A DNA stretch of 50,611 bases from positions 157,884-208,494 of the forward strand of contig JALHQW010000004.1 of the NCBI GenBank assembly GCA_022841745.1, written 5' to 3'. The notes under the pieces were generated by a model, which was given only the letters and a program-made list of their open reading frames with translations, was not told the DNA's origin and searched no databases. The stretch's first letter is position 1, and each line of letters starts with the position of its first letter. This document shows, piece by piece, positions 16,447 through 24,196 of this stretch. This stretch comes from Saprospiraceae bacterium. Its GTDB lineage: Bacteria > Bacteroidota > Bacteroidia > Chitinophagales > Saprospiraceae. Both the position numbers and the translations under genes were made by a program.

Positions 16447-16575
16447 CGATGATATCTTTTTTGCCCGCTTTATTTTTCAATTATGCGGATATAAAAGATT
16501 TAAAAGGAATTATCCCGAAACCGATTAACCTCAAAAAAGCTTTTTTTTATTTTCTAACCATTAAAATCTTAAATT

Positions 16576-16839
16576 ATGTCTAACGAAAAAAATCCGTTCC
16601 CGCACAGGGAGACTGAAGAGCAGCAACGCCGCCGAGAGCAGCAAGAGCGGGTACACGAGCTGAATCTGCCCCGCACTCCTAAAAATGATGGCGACAATCC
16701 CCGCCCAGATCAACCTATGTCAGATATGAGCGACAACAAGGCCGTTGATCACAGTGAAGACCGGAATCACACCGGCCAAAACCCTCGTCCTGACCAATCA
16801 TTGTCCGAAATGAATGATGATCCAACCGTCATCGTTTAA
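16576..16839 (+). CDS. Small disordered hydrophilic protein with an internal repeat
   Basis: This 87-residue protein is almost free of hydrophobic residues. It has an Arg/Gln/Glu-rich start (HRETEEQQRRREQQERVHEL) and a repeated module: NPRPDQPMSDMSD near residue 47 and NPRPDQSLSEMND near residue 69. It is probably intrinsically disordered. The A-rich leader just before the ATG fits this phylum's start context. It is followed by a terminator at 16870-16914. Function is unknown; its composition resembles small stress hydrophilins. Confidence 0.65.
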   Translation: MSNEKNPFPHRETEEQQRRREQQERVHELNLPRTPKNDGDNPRPDQPMSDMSDNKAVDHSEDRNHTGQNPRPDQSLSEMNDDPTVIV

Positions 16840-16869
16840 AGAGCGAATATTTCCTCTACGTTTTATTCA

Positions 16870-16914
16870 CAACACCGCTCATGCAAGGCTAATGGCCTGC
16901 ATGGGTGTTGTTGT
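16870..16914 (+). terminator. Rho-independent terminator
   Basis: CAACACC (16870-16876) with GGTGTTG (16904-16910), and the inner stem CATGCAaGGC with GCCTGCATG, followed by TTGTTTT. Confidence 0.75.
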
Positions 16915-17086
16915 TTTAGGGAAGTTTATCCCACAAAAGCACAGATGGAAGTATTCACGCTATAACCCTCCCTTGGTTGAACACCTATCCGGTATTTCCT
17001 TTCTACCTTTAAAACAGGTAAGTTTCTAACCAAATAAATGGGGTTGCCCTATACCAAAAATAATAGGGTGAGAGTGTTACGGCTAA

Positions 17087-17119
17087 GGGTCGGCTTGTGA
17101 TTGAGCCGGCCTTTTTTTA
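17087..17119 (+). terminator. Rho-independent terminator of an unassigned transcript
   Basis: The stem CGGCT/AGCCG, extended by GG/CC, has an 8-nt loop and is followed by seven T. No gene ends here; the preceding terminator is 170 bp upstream. A short untranslated RNA from about 17015 is possible, since TACCTTTA at 17004-17011 is a near -7 box without a good -33. Confidence 0.55.
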
Positions 17120-17162
17120 TTCCAATTGTGCCCATTCAGCTTCCAATTGAGCTGTTTTCTTT

Positions 17163-17194
17163 TTTGTTTTTAATTGTTTTTAAAACTACTTTTG
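17163..17194 (+). promoter_or_regulatory. Promoter of the radical SAM repair gene
   Basis: TTTG at 17163-17166, a 20-nt spacer, TACTTTTG at 17187-17194. The ATG at 17219 follows 24 nt later. Confidence 0.55.
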
Positions 17195-17218
17195 CAAAAC
17201 AAAAAATGTTTTAAAAAA

Positions 17219-18463
17219 ATGAACGACCGCACCAAAGAGAAACTTGAGATTTTGGCAGACGCTGCCAAATATGACGTTAGTTGCGCCAGCAGTGGCAGCA
17301 AGCGTAAGAATACCAACAAGGGCCTTGGCAACGCCACGGGCATGGGTATCTGCCACACCTATACGCAGGATGGGAGATGCGTCTCCCTCCTGAAAATCCT
17401 GCTCACCAACCACTGCATCTTCGACTGTGCCTATTGCGTCAGCCGCCGCTCCAACGACGTTAAGCGCGCTGCCTTCACCGTGCAGGAGGTGGTTGACTTG
17501 ACGATGAACTTCTACAAGCGAAACTACATCGAGGGCCTGTTCATCAGCTCCGGCATCTTCAAAAGCGCCGACTACACGATGGAGCGGCTCGTGCGCATTG
17601 CGAAGCAACTGCGGACGGTGGAAAAATTCAATGGTTATATCCACATCAAAGCCATCCCCGGTGCCAGTGAGCTACTGCTACAAGAGGCCGGACGCTACGC
17701 AGACCGCTTGAGCGTGAATCTCGAAATCCCTTCTGAAATGAGCCTTAAACAAGTGGCACCAGAAAAGGACTATGCCAGCGTTTACACACCCATGAACTAC
17801 CTAAAAGAACAAATCAGCGGCCACAAAGAGGAGCGAATCGTTTCCAAGAAAGCACCGCTGTTCGCACCCGGCGGCCAGAGCACACAGATGGTCATTGGTG
17901 CCACGCCCGAAAACGACCTGCACGTGCTCAAGCTGGCCGACAGCCTCTACAAGGAACAGCGGCTCCGGCGAGTCTACTACTCCGGTTACATCCCTATCAG
18001 CAGTGACGAGCGCCTGCCCGCCCTGAAAACGCCACCACTTGTACGTGAGAACCGACTCTACCAAGCCGATTGGCTCATGCGCTTCTATGGCTTCAAGGTG
18101 GACGAAATCGTTGATGCCCGCCACCCTGCTCTTGACCTGGAGGTGGACCCTAAGTTTGCCTATGCGCTGCGCAATCCGCAATTCTTCCCCGTGGACGTGA
18201 ACACCGCCCCACTGGAGAAGGTGCTACGCATTCCAGGCGTGGGCGTTAAGTCGGCCTATAAAATCGTGCAGTCGCGCCGTTTTGGGTTGCTCCGCAAAGA
18301 GAACCTACAAAAAATCGGTGTGGTCTGGAAACGGGCGCAGTACTTCCTAACCTGTGCGGGCCAGCCATTTAAGTTGCTGGGCTTTCAGCCAGAATTAATA
18401 CGCCAGCAGGTGGTTCAGGCAGATAGGAAGGGTGCGTGGAATGGGCAGTTGAGCTTGTTTTGA
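17219..18463 (+). CDS. Putative DNA modification/repair radical SAM protein (TIGR03916 type)
   Basis: This 414-residue protein carries the radical SAM cluster motif NHCIFDCAYCVSRRSND near residue 68 and a C-terminal helix-hairpin-helix (VNTAPLEKVLRIPGVGVKSA), a DNA-binding element. This combination defines the TIGR03916 family, usually encoded beside a TIGR03915 (DUF4130) partner. Here the partner is at 20715, separated by two unrelated genes. The proposed role is DNA base repair or modification; the reaction is not established. The ATG 17219 is chosen over an upstream frame start because a consensus promoter ends at 17194. Confidence 0.88.
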   Translation: MNDRTKEKLEILADAAKYDVSCASSGSKRKNTNKGLGNATGMGICHTYTQDGRCVSLLKILLTNHCIFDCAYCVSRRSNDVKRAAFTVQEVVDLTMNFYKRNYIEGLFISSGIFKSADYTMERLVRIAKQLRTVEKFNGYIHIKAIPGASELLLQEAGRYADRLSVNLEIPSEMSLKQVAPEKDYASVYTPMNYLKEQISGHKEERIVSKKAPLFAPGGQSTQMVIGATPENDLHVLKLADSLYKEQRLRRVYYSGYIPISSDERLPALKTPPLVRENRLYQADWLMRFYGFKVDEIVDARHPALDLEVDPKFAYALRNPQFFPVDVNTAPLEKVLRIPGVGVKSAYKIVQSRRFGLLRKENLQKIGVVWKRAQYFLTCAGQPFKLLGFQPELIRQQVVQADRKGAWNGQLSLF

Positions 18464-18484
18464 GCGGGTAAAAAGCATCTCATT

Positions 18485-18514
18485 TGAACATAAGCCCCCT
18501 TCATCCTTTATACT
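18485..18514 (+). promoter_or_regulatory. Weak ECF-type promoter upstream of the DUF2383 gene
   Basis: TGAACATA at 18485-18492, exactly 13 nt, then CTTTATACT at 18506-18514. The -35 half and spacing match the strong sites, but the -10 half differs (strong form CGTTTTACC). Confidence 0.35.
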
Positions 18515-18573
18515 CATAAGGCCAAGCAGTGATGCCAGATGCCAATTTATCTAACCAATTAAAAATGTTTATT

Positions 18574-19053
18574 ATGGACAACCATTCTCAAATCGAAGTA
18601 CTGAACGACCTTGTCGTAAAGAACCGTGACGCCCAACATGGCTATAAAGATGCCGCTGAGAACGTGGAATCACCGCATCTAAAGCAAATGTTTCAACAAT
18701 ACGCCCAGCAACGTGACCAATTCGGCAACGTGCTCAAACAGCACATCCTCAGCATAGGCGGCGAGGTGGAACAGGGCGATACCATTGCCTCCAAGCTACA
18801 CCGTGCATGGATGGACGTGAAGTCTGCCCTGAGCACCAACGACGAAAAGAGCATCCTTGAAGAGGTGAAGCGCGGCGAATCCAATGCACTTTCGCATTAT
18901 GAGTCTGCCTTGGAGGAAATTGGCATGAACAACGGAGCCTATGGCGTAATTGCCAACCAGCGTGGCGAGATTTCCGCCATTGTGAACACAGTGGACAACA
19001 TGCTGGCACAATACAGTGATAGCAAAGTGATGAGTGATAAATATGTGCGATAA
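18574..19053 (+). CDS. DUF2383 (PA2169-type) four-helix-bundle protein
   Basis: This 159-residue, all-helical protein has a ferritin-like bundle pattern: VLNDLVVKNRDAQHGYKDAAE, then MFQQYAQQRDQFGNVLKQHI, then a Glu/Lys-rich pair of helices (EEVKRGESNALSHYESALEEI). It matches the DUF2383 family, found in many bacteria near envelope and stress genes. The metal-site residues that define true ferritins are only partly visible. Alternative ATGs lie at 18532 and 18565; 18574 keeps the conserved helix start. A weak ECF-type promoter lies 60 nt upstream and a terminator follows at 19167-19204. Confidence 0.8.
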   Translation: MDNHSQIEVLNDLVVKNRDAQHGYKDAAENVESPHLKQMFQQYAQQRDQFGNVLKQHILSIGGEVEQGDTIASKLHRAWMDVKSALSTNDEKSILEEVKRGESNALSHYESALEEIGMNNGAYGVIANQRGEISAIVNTVDNMLAQYSDSKVMSDKYVR

Positions 19054-19166
19054 ATGTTCAAGTTATTTACATACAATTAATTGTGTGTTAAATAGCTTCA
19101 TTTATATCCTTAATTTCACTTTAAATCCAGCCGCTTTTTTTAATTAACTGAAAAAGGCAGACGGTA

Positions 19167-19204
19167 AAAGAAAGCTGGTGCGCCGCATCGGCTTTCTTTG
19201 TTTT
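19167..19204 (+). terminator. Terminator after the DUF2383 gene
   Basis: AAAGAAAGC (19167-19175) and GCTTTCTTT (19191-19199), with the inner pairing GTGCG/CGCAT, followed by G and TTTT. Confidence 0.7.
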
Positions 19205-19223
19205 AATGCTTAAACTTAGCCGA

Positions 19224-19294
19224 CAGGTGACATCATTTTGCCCGCTCGGCACTTTGAGTTAGCAAGCATTTTAAAGGCAAAAAGCTGTCATCTC
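19224..19294. repeat. Paired 19-nt inverted repeat, copy 1
   Basis: The left arm CAGGTGACATCATTTTGCC (19224-19242) and right arm GGCAAAAAGCTGTCATCTC (19276-19294) are an inverted pair 33 nt apart. The same arms recur at 25508-25679 and 29656-29819. The element lies between a terminator and the next gene. Confidence 0.75.
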
Positions 19295-19364
19295 AAAACC
19301 GCTGCGTACAGTTCTCGAAAATCTGTACTCCCCCTAACAACCTTTCACTAAACACCTGACAGCC

Positions 19365-20516
19365 ATGCTTGATCGAATCATCCTGAAGTTCAAGAGTCTT
19401 GACAAAAAGGCCAAAATCCTGCTTGGCATCCTTGCCCTGCTGGTGTTGGTGCGTTTGGCGCTTCCGTTTTTCATCACCAAGCACTTGAACAAGGTTTTGG
19501 CGAAAAACATCGCCCCCTACAAGGGCCATATCTACGACGTTGACCTTTACTTGTACCGTGGTGCCTATCGCATCTGTGACCTTCGGGTAGACCTCGTTGA
19601 CGAACAGGGCAAGCGCCCCTTCCTACATGCGCCGCATACCGACTTATCTATTGAATGGAAGTCATTACTGAGGGGCAAGCTAGTAGGAGAGGTCATAATG
19701 GAGGCGCCAGAAGTCAACTTCAAACTGGCCCCGAAAGGCTCACAGACCGGCAAGGAGGCCGATTGGGTGCAGCTTGTGAAGGATTTCATGCCCGTTGAAA
19801 TCAATCGTTTTGCGGTGCAGGACGGGCGGGTGGCCTTTATCTACCTCGACGGGAAAGATGCTGGCTTCAATGTGGATTTTGAGGACTTCCAGTTAGAGGC
19901 AATGAACATTCGAAACGCGAAAGACAAGGACAAGGCGCTGCCCTCCCCTGTGGTGGCCACGGCCAATGCCCCCGGCAACGGCGGCCAGTTTAGCTTTACT
20001 GCCGACGCTAATTTCCTGAAACTGACGCCCGATTTCAACTACAACGCTAAGTTCGAAAATGCCGAACTGAAGGGCGTGAACGAGATATTCCGCTACATGA
20101 GCGGCGGTATGGACTTCGAGTCCGGCAAATTGAACCTCTATAGCGAAATGGCCATGAAGGACGGCAAGTACCGGGGTTATCTAAAGCCCATTCTGATTGA
20201 CGCCAAGATTTTCAAACGCAAGGAGGAAGACCGTTCATTCCGCCAAGGCGTGAAGGAACTGCTGGCCGAAGGCGTGCAGGAGCTTTTTGAAAACCACAAA
20301 AAAGACCAGACCGCCAGCCGGGTGCCCATCGAAGGCAGCGTGGACGACAAGGTGGATGCGGGTATCTGGAAGTCCATCGTGAGCGCATTTTCCAATGCCT
20401 ATATCGAGGCCTTCCAATTCAAGTTGGACGATACAGTTGACTTCGTCAATGTCTTTAAAGATGAGAAAAAAGAAGATAAAAAACAGCGCAAAAAAAAGGA
20501 TAAGGAAGAAGGATAA
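19365..20516 (+). CDS. AsmA-like/DUF748 envelope protein
   Basis: This 383-residue protein has one N-terminal membrane helix (KILLGILALLVLVRLALPFF) and then a long beta-rich domain. That domain has features of the AsmA/DUF748 superfamily: YKGHIYDVDLYLYRGAYRI, HAPHTDLSIEWKSLLRGKLV and VEINRFAVQDGRVAFIY. These proteins form bridge-like lipid-transfer structures or support outer-membrane assembly. The C-terminus is a Lys/Glu/Asp-rich tail (KKEDKKQRKKKDKEEG) that is probably cytoplasm- or surface-exposed and disordered. It is short for the family. Confidence 0.8.
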   Translation: MLDRIILKFKSLDKKAKILLGILALLVLVRLALPFFITKHLNKVLAKNIAPYKGHIYDVDLYLYRGAYRICDLRVDLVDEQGKRPFLHAPHTDLSIEWKSLLRGKLVGEVIMEAPEVNFKLAPKGSQTGKEADWVQLVKDFMPVEINRFAVQDGRVAFIYLDGKDAGFNVDFEDFQLEAMNIRNAKDKDKALPSPVVATANAPGNGGQFSFTADANFLKLTPDFNYNAKFENAELKGVNEIFRYMSGGMDFESGKLNLYSEMAMKDGKYRGYLKPILIDAKIFKRKEEDRSFRQGVKELLAEGVQELFENHKKDQTASRVPIEGSVDDKVDAGIWKSIVSAFSNAYIEAFQFKLDDTVDFVNVFKDEKKEDKKQRKKKDKEEG

Positions 20517-20714
20517 AGAAGTAGAAACGGGGATATTTCATCGTTTATTTAATTTAAGATTTAAAATAGACGATATAAGATATAAGATTTTTGTGGCCCG
20601 AAGTAGCTGTAAATACTGGTATTTAACCAATTTGGACAGCCCCAAAATAATCTAAAATATTATACCTCAAATCAAAACCACCATCTTAGCCCCCAACAAT
20701 ATTTTCCAAAAAAA

Positions 20715-21473
20715 ATGACCTTCACTTACGACGGCACTTACGAGGGATTGCTATCCGCCATTTTCGAGGCATACCATATCAAGTCTGAGCCGGTGGACAT
20801 CGTGCCGGAGGATGCTTACCAGCCGGGGCTTTTTGCGGAGCACCGCCATGTGGAGACCAATCCGGCATGGGCAGAACGGGTGCGTAAGGGCATCATCGCC
20901 AAGACGAGCAAGGAAGGCGAACGGATGCTCCGACGCTGCCTCCTTTCCGAACTGCCGGGCGTGGAAATGCTCATTTTCCATTTCATTAAAACGGCGATGG
21001 CCAGCGAGCGCAGCGTTGAGCACAACTACCTCGACCCCAAGATTTTGGAGCTGCACCAAATCAACAAAAAAATAGGTCGTGAGGTACACCGGATGCACGC
21101 CTTTGTACGCTTTGCCGAGACCCGTGACGGCCTCTTCGTCTCCCTCGTGGAGCCTGATTTCAATGTGCTGCCGCTTATCGGCAAACATTTCATCGAGCGT
21201 TATCCTGCGCAGCAATGGCTGATTTACGACACAAGGCGGCACTTTGGCTTGTTTTGGGATGAGAAAAAGGCCGAGTTCGTCACCTTCAGCGAGCAGGAGC
21301 ACCGACGCCTAACCGACGAAGTGCTTACGGGCATGGAGACCGACTACCAAGAGCTTTGGAAATCCTATTTCAAAAGCGTGGACATCCCTGAAAGGCGCAA
21401 CCTGAAACTGCACCTGCAGCACGTCCCAAAACGTTATTGGAAATACTTGGTAGAGAAACAGCCGGAGCGTTGA
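20715..21473 (+). CDS. TIGR03915-type putative DNA metabolism protein (DUF4130)
   Basis: This 252-residue protein starts with FTYDGTYEGLLSAIFEAY and contains HRMHAFVRFAETRDGLFVSLVEPDFNVLPLIGKHF and WLIYDTRRHFGLFWDE, all characteristic of the TIGR03915 family. This family is normally co-encoded with the radical SAM protein TIGR03916 (here at 17219). The two are thought to act together in DNA repair, but the chemistry is unknown. Here the pair is split by the DUF2383 and AsmA-like genes, a rearranged order. Its stop almost touches the ECF-type promoter of the next gene. Confidence 0.88.
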   Translation: MTFTYDGTYEGLLSAIFEAYHIKSEPVDIVPEDAYQPGLFAEHRHVETNPAWAERVRKGIIAKTSKEGERMLRRCLLSELPGVEMLIFHFIKTAMASERSVEHNYLDPKILELHQINKKIGREVHRMHAFVRFAETRDGLFVSLVEPDFNVLPLIGKHFIERYPAQQWLIYDTRRHFGLFWDEKKAEFVTFSEQEHRRLTDEVLTGMETDYQELWKSYFKSVDIPERRNLKLHLQHVPKRYWKYLVEKQPER

Positions 21474-21500
21474 ACATGGCGGGGACTGCTCCGTTTTCCC
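21471..21500 (+). promoter_or_regulatory. ECF-type promoter of the 21516 operon
   Basis: TGAACATG at 21471-21478, a 13-nt spacer, CGTTTTCCC at 21492-21500. The first bases overlap the stop codon of the upstream gene, and the ATG is only 16 nt downstream. Confidence 0.75.
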
Positions 21501-21515
21501 TAAAAAAAATCAATC

Positions 21516-22208
21516 ATGAACTACATAACTGCAGCTATGCTGCCCATCCTCATCGCCGCCGTTTTTGCTTTCCATCCAACTCAAACTAAGGTTGCGACGG
21601 TAAAAGCAAATTTTGTCATTGCGGAGCAAACCGATACAGTTGTCGTTGAAAAAGAAGCGGTTGACAAGTCATTTTGGCTGAAGGAATCGGAAAAAAAGCA
21701 GGAGCGTTGGTACTCCTATTACGGCACTTCTATCAAGGGCTTCGCCTGCGACGACTTCGTGCTGCTGGACACTTTCCACGACGTTGATTTCACAGAATTG
21801 GACGTGGCTGCATACGACCCGGCTTTGGAGAAATACCGCTTTGAGTCTCCTTCCAGTGGTAAGCTGCTCGACATTTACAGCTATGGTGCAAAACTGATTT
21901 CCGATAAAAATGGTAAGCCAGAACTATCTGCTGCAAACCTCGACTCGGAGGTGGCCATCTATGGCAAAACCGCTGGCAAAAAGCTACGGCTACTCTTCTG
22001 CGGCTCGTCCTGCGGCTTCGAAGACGCTGCCTGGATTGACGACGACCGACTCTTGGTAGTCGGCACCTCAAACGAGGTAGGTGGCAAGAACCATCCGATG
22101 GTATGGGGCATCCGGCTGAGCACTCGTTCGGTTTACCGATTCATGCACCCTGCCGAAGTACCAGCCCCAACAAAATCATTTTTCAACACCGTAATTGCCA
22201 CTCTATGA
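21516..22208 (+). CDS. Secreted/periplasmic protein of unknown function
   Basis: This 230-residue protein begins with a signal-like segment (MNYITAAMLPILIAAVFAF). The mature part is beta-rich with repeated strand-turn patterns (LDTFHDVDFTELDVAAYDP, DDDRLLVVGTSNEVGGKNHP), somewhat like a beta-propeller blade. I do not recognise the family. Its stop overlaps the next start by 4 bp (ATGA at 22205-22208), so it is translationally coupled to the FAD oxidoreductase. It is transcribed from an ECF-type promoter. Confidence 0.75.
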   Translation: MNYITAAMLPILIAAVFAFHPTQTKVATVKANFVIAEQTDTVVVEKEAVDKSFWLKESEKKQERWYSYYGTSIKGFACDDFVLLDTFHDVDFTELDVAAYDPALEKYRFESPSSGKLLDIYSYGAKLISDKNGKPELSAANLDSEVAIYGKTAGKKLRLLFCGSSCGFEDAAWIDDDRLLVVGTSNEVGGKNHPMVWGIRLSTRSVYRFMHPAEVPAPTKSFFNTVIATL

Positions 22209-23410
22209 ACCTACATTCCGATTATCCTTTTTGGATGGTCAAGGAAGGCATGAAAAACGCCTACCCTACCCTTGAAGAAGACCTGAAAACAGACGTGCTG
22301 ATTGTGGGCGGCGGCATCAGCGGGGCGCTCATTGGCACCAAGCTGGTAAAGGCCGGCATTGACGTGACCATCGTTGACAAGCGCCACATTGGCTTTGGCA
22401 GCACCTCGGCGAGCACGGCCATGTTGCAGTACGAAATTGACACACCATTGTACGAACTCATCGAAATGGTGGGCGAGGCTGCGGCGGTGCGCTCTTATGA
22501 GCTTTGCGCCGAGGCCATTGATACCTTGGGGAAAATAAGTGCGAAAGTGCCGGGCGGCGCCGGCTTCGAGCCGCATCCCAGTCTGTTCTATGCCAGCACA
22601 AAAAAAGACGCCGAACAACTCATCGCCCCGGAGTTTGAGGCCCGCAAAGCGGCGGGCTTCAAGGTGAAACTCCTCGACGAGGCAGCCGTGCAGAAGCAGT
22701 TTGGGTTCAACGCTCCGGCGGGCATTTTGTCGGAGCAGGGTGCCCATTTGAACCCCTATCAACTTGCGCAGCACCTTTTTTCAAAAATGGTGAAAAACGG
22801 CGCCCGTATCTTCGACCTAACCGAAGTGCAAGCTTGGGAGCCCGGCCAGAAACGGGTAGAATTGACCACGAAAAACGGCCATAAAATTCGGGCAAAATAC
22901 CTCGTAGTGGCCTGTGGCTACGAGTCGCAGAACTACCTGCCGAAGAACGTGACGCAGCTGAACTCGACCTACGCCCTCGTGAGCAAGCCGGTGGAATCGA
23001 AGAAGAAATTCTGGCACCGGAACGCCCTGATTTGGGAAACCAAGACCCCATACCTCTATATCCGCACCACCGCCGACAACCGCATCATCGTGGGTGGCCG
23101 TGATGAGCGTTTTTACAACCCCGAAAAACGGGACGAACTGCTGCCCAAGAAGCGCAAGCAATTGGAGGACGATTTTGCGAAATTGTTCCCGCACATAGAC
23201 TTTATCACCGATTTCGCCTGGGCTGGCACCTTCGGCGAAACAAAGGATGGGCTTCCTTATATCGGCAGCTACAACCATCCCCGCACCCTGTTTGCGATGG
23301 GCTATGGCGGCAATGGCATCACTTTCAGCGTGGCGGCGGCGGACATCCTGCACGACGCAATCATGGGTAAGAAGAACAAGGATGCCGAGATTTTTAGGTT
23401 TGAGCGGTAA
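22205..23410 (+). CDS. FAD-dependent oxidoreductase (DAO family)
   Basis: This 401-residue flavoprotein has the Rossmann dinucleotide motif VLIVGGGISGALIGTKLVKAG near residue 31, followed by VTIVDKRHIGFGSTSAS, typical of glycine/D-amino-acid oxidase-like enzymes. The C-terminal FAD-contact region reads LPYIGSYNHPRTLFAMGYGGNGITFS. The substrate is unknown. ATG 22205 is chosen because it overlaps the upstream stop and puts the Rossmann motif at the usual distance. It shares the ECF-type promoter at 21471-21500 with the preceding gene, suggesting a redox role in envelope stress. Confidence 0.88.
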   Translation: MNLHSDYPFWMVKEGMKNAYPTLEEDLKTDVLIVGGGISGALIGTKLVKAGIDVTIVDKRHIGFGSTSASTAMLQYEIDTPLYELIEMVGEAAAVRSYELCAEAIDTLGKISAKVPGGAGFEPHPSLFYASTKKDAEQLIAPEFEARKAAGFKVKLLDEAAVQKQFGFNAPAGILSEQGAHLNPYQLAQHLFSKMVKNGARIFDLTEVQAWEPGQKRVELTTKNGHKIRAKYLVVACGYESQNYLPKNVTQLNSTYALVSKPVESKKKFWHRNALIWETKTPYLYIRTTADNRIIVGGRDERFYNPEKRDELLPKKRKQLEDDFAKLFPHIDFITDFAWAGTFGETKDGLPYIGSYNHPRTLFAMGYGGNGITFSVAAADILHDAIMGKKNKDAEIFRFER

Positions 23411-23420
23411 GTATGCAGAA

Positions 23421-23507
23421 GGATTGGAAAGCCCGAAGGGATTTCTAAGCCTTTCTATAAGAAGCCTAAGCGCTGGGCTTTCCAATCCCTTCGGGCTTAG
23501 AAATCCC
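23421..23507. repeat. Compound inverted/tandem repeat after the oxidoreductase gene
   Basis: 23421-23451 carries a unit with core CCGAAGGGATT flanked by GGATTGGAAAGC and TTCTAAGCC. 23475-23507 carries the same core on the opposite strand, with the two flanks swapped. The unit resembles an REP-type palindromic repeat built from two variants, CCGAAGGGATTGGAAAGC and CCGAAGGGATTTCTAAGC. Confidence 0.6.
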
Positions 23508-23543
23508 TGTTTCCAAAAAATTCAAAGTCCACATAAATGTTGT

Positions 23544-23578
23544 GCGTAGCCGTTCCGAAAGGGCGGCTATGCTTTTTT
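23544..23578 (+). terminator. Terminator of the 21516-23410 operon
   Basis: GCGTAGCCG (23544-23552) and CGGCTATGC (23564-23572), followed by six T. Confidence 0.75.
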
Positions 23579-23634
23579 ACGGGCGAGACGTAACGCAACA
23601 GGTTCTGAAAACCCGTTGGGTCTTTGAGTATGAT

Positions 23635-23664
23635 TGAACATGACCCCGCCCAGCCCGTTTTACC
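23635..23664 (+). promoter_or_regulatory. ECF-type promoter of the lipoprotein-AraC pair
   Basis: TGAACATG at 23635-23642, a 13-nt spacer, CGTTTTACC at 23656-23664. The ATG at 23684 is 20 nt downstream. Confidence 0.8.
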
Positions 23665-23683
23665 CCAAAAAAAATACAAAAAA

Positions 23684-24190
23684 ATGCAGAACAGAACCAC
23701 CTCAGCCACGACCTTCTTCTTTGCTTGCGCAATGTCTTGCTTCGCAATGCTTGCCTGCAACGAACCGAACCCGAACCTTGGTGCCGACCACCAAGAGGCC
23801 GTGGAACTGACTGAGACCATGCGACTGACCCATAATGGCATGATGGAGCGACTAGAGTTTTTGAAGACCGAGAACAAGGAGTTCAAGCGCCGGGTGAACG
23901 ACGCCGAGCCGCCCATTGATTCGCTGAAGCAAATCGTAGCCTTTCAAGATTCGCTCATCAACATCTTCGAGGGAATGTGCAAGGAGCAGAAGGACCTCAT
24001 TGACGACAACGAGGACTACCTGAAAAAGCACGAGCGCCGCTCAATGGACGAGGCCAAGATGGCAGAGCAGCACCGCCAGATTCGGCAAAACTACGAACGG
24101 CTCCAACTACAGGCAGCAGCGGTGGTACAGGAGGTGGAGAACATCAAAATCCGGATTGACGGAGCGCCCATCTCAGATGAAGCCCAATAA
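23684..24190 (+). CDS. Coiled-coil lipoprotein of unknown function
   Basis: This 168-residue protein has a lipoprotein signal with lipobox MLAC (Cys near residue 25). A long heptad-like region follows (LEFLKTENKEFKRRVNDAE, then KQIVAFQDSLINIFEGMCKEQ, then HRQIRQNYERLQLQAAAVVQ), so it is probably a periplasmic coiled coil anchored in a membrane. ATG 23684 is used because the ECF-type promoter ends at 23664. The AraC gene follows after 6 bp. Confidence 0.75.
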   Translation: MQNRTTSATTFFFACAMSCFAMLACNEPNPNLGADHQEAVELTETMRLTHNGMMERLEFLKTENKEFKRRVNDAEPPIDSLKQIVAFQDSLINIFEGMCKEQKDLIDDNEDYLKKHERRSMDEAKMAEQHRQIRQNYERLQLQAAAVVQEVENIKIRIDGAPISDEAQ

Positions 24191-24196
24191 CAAACC

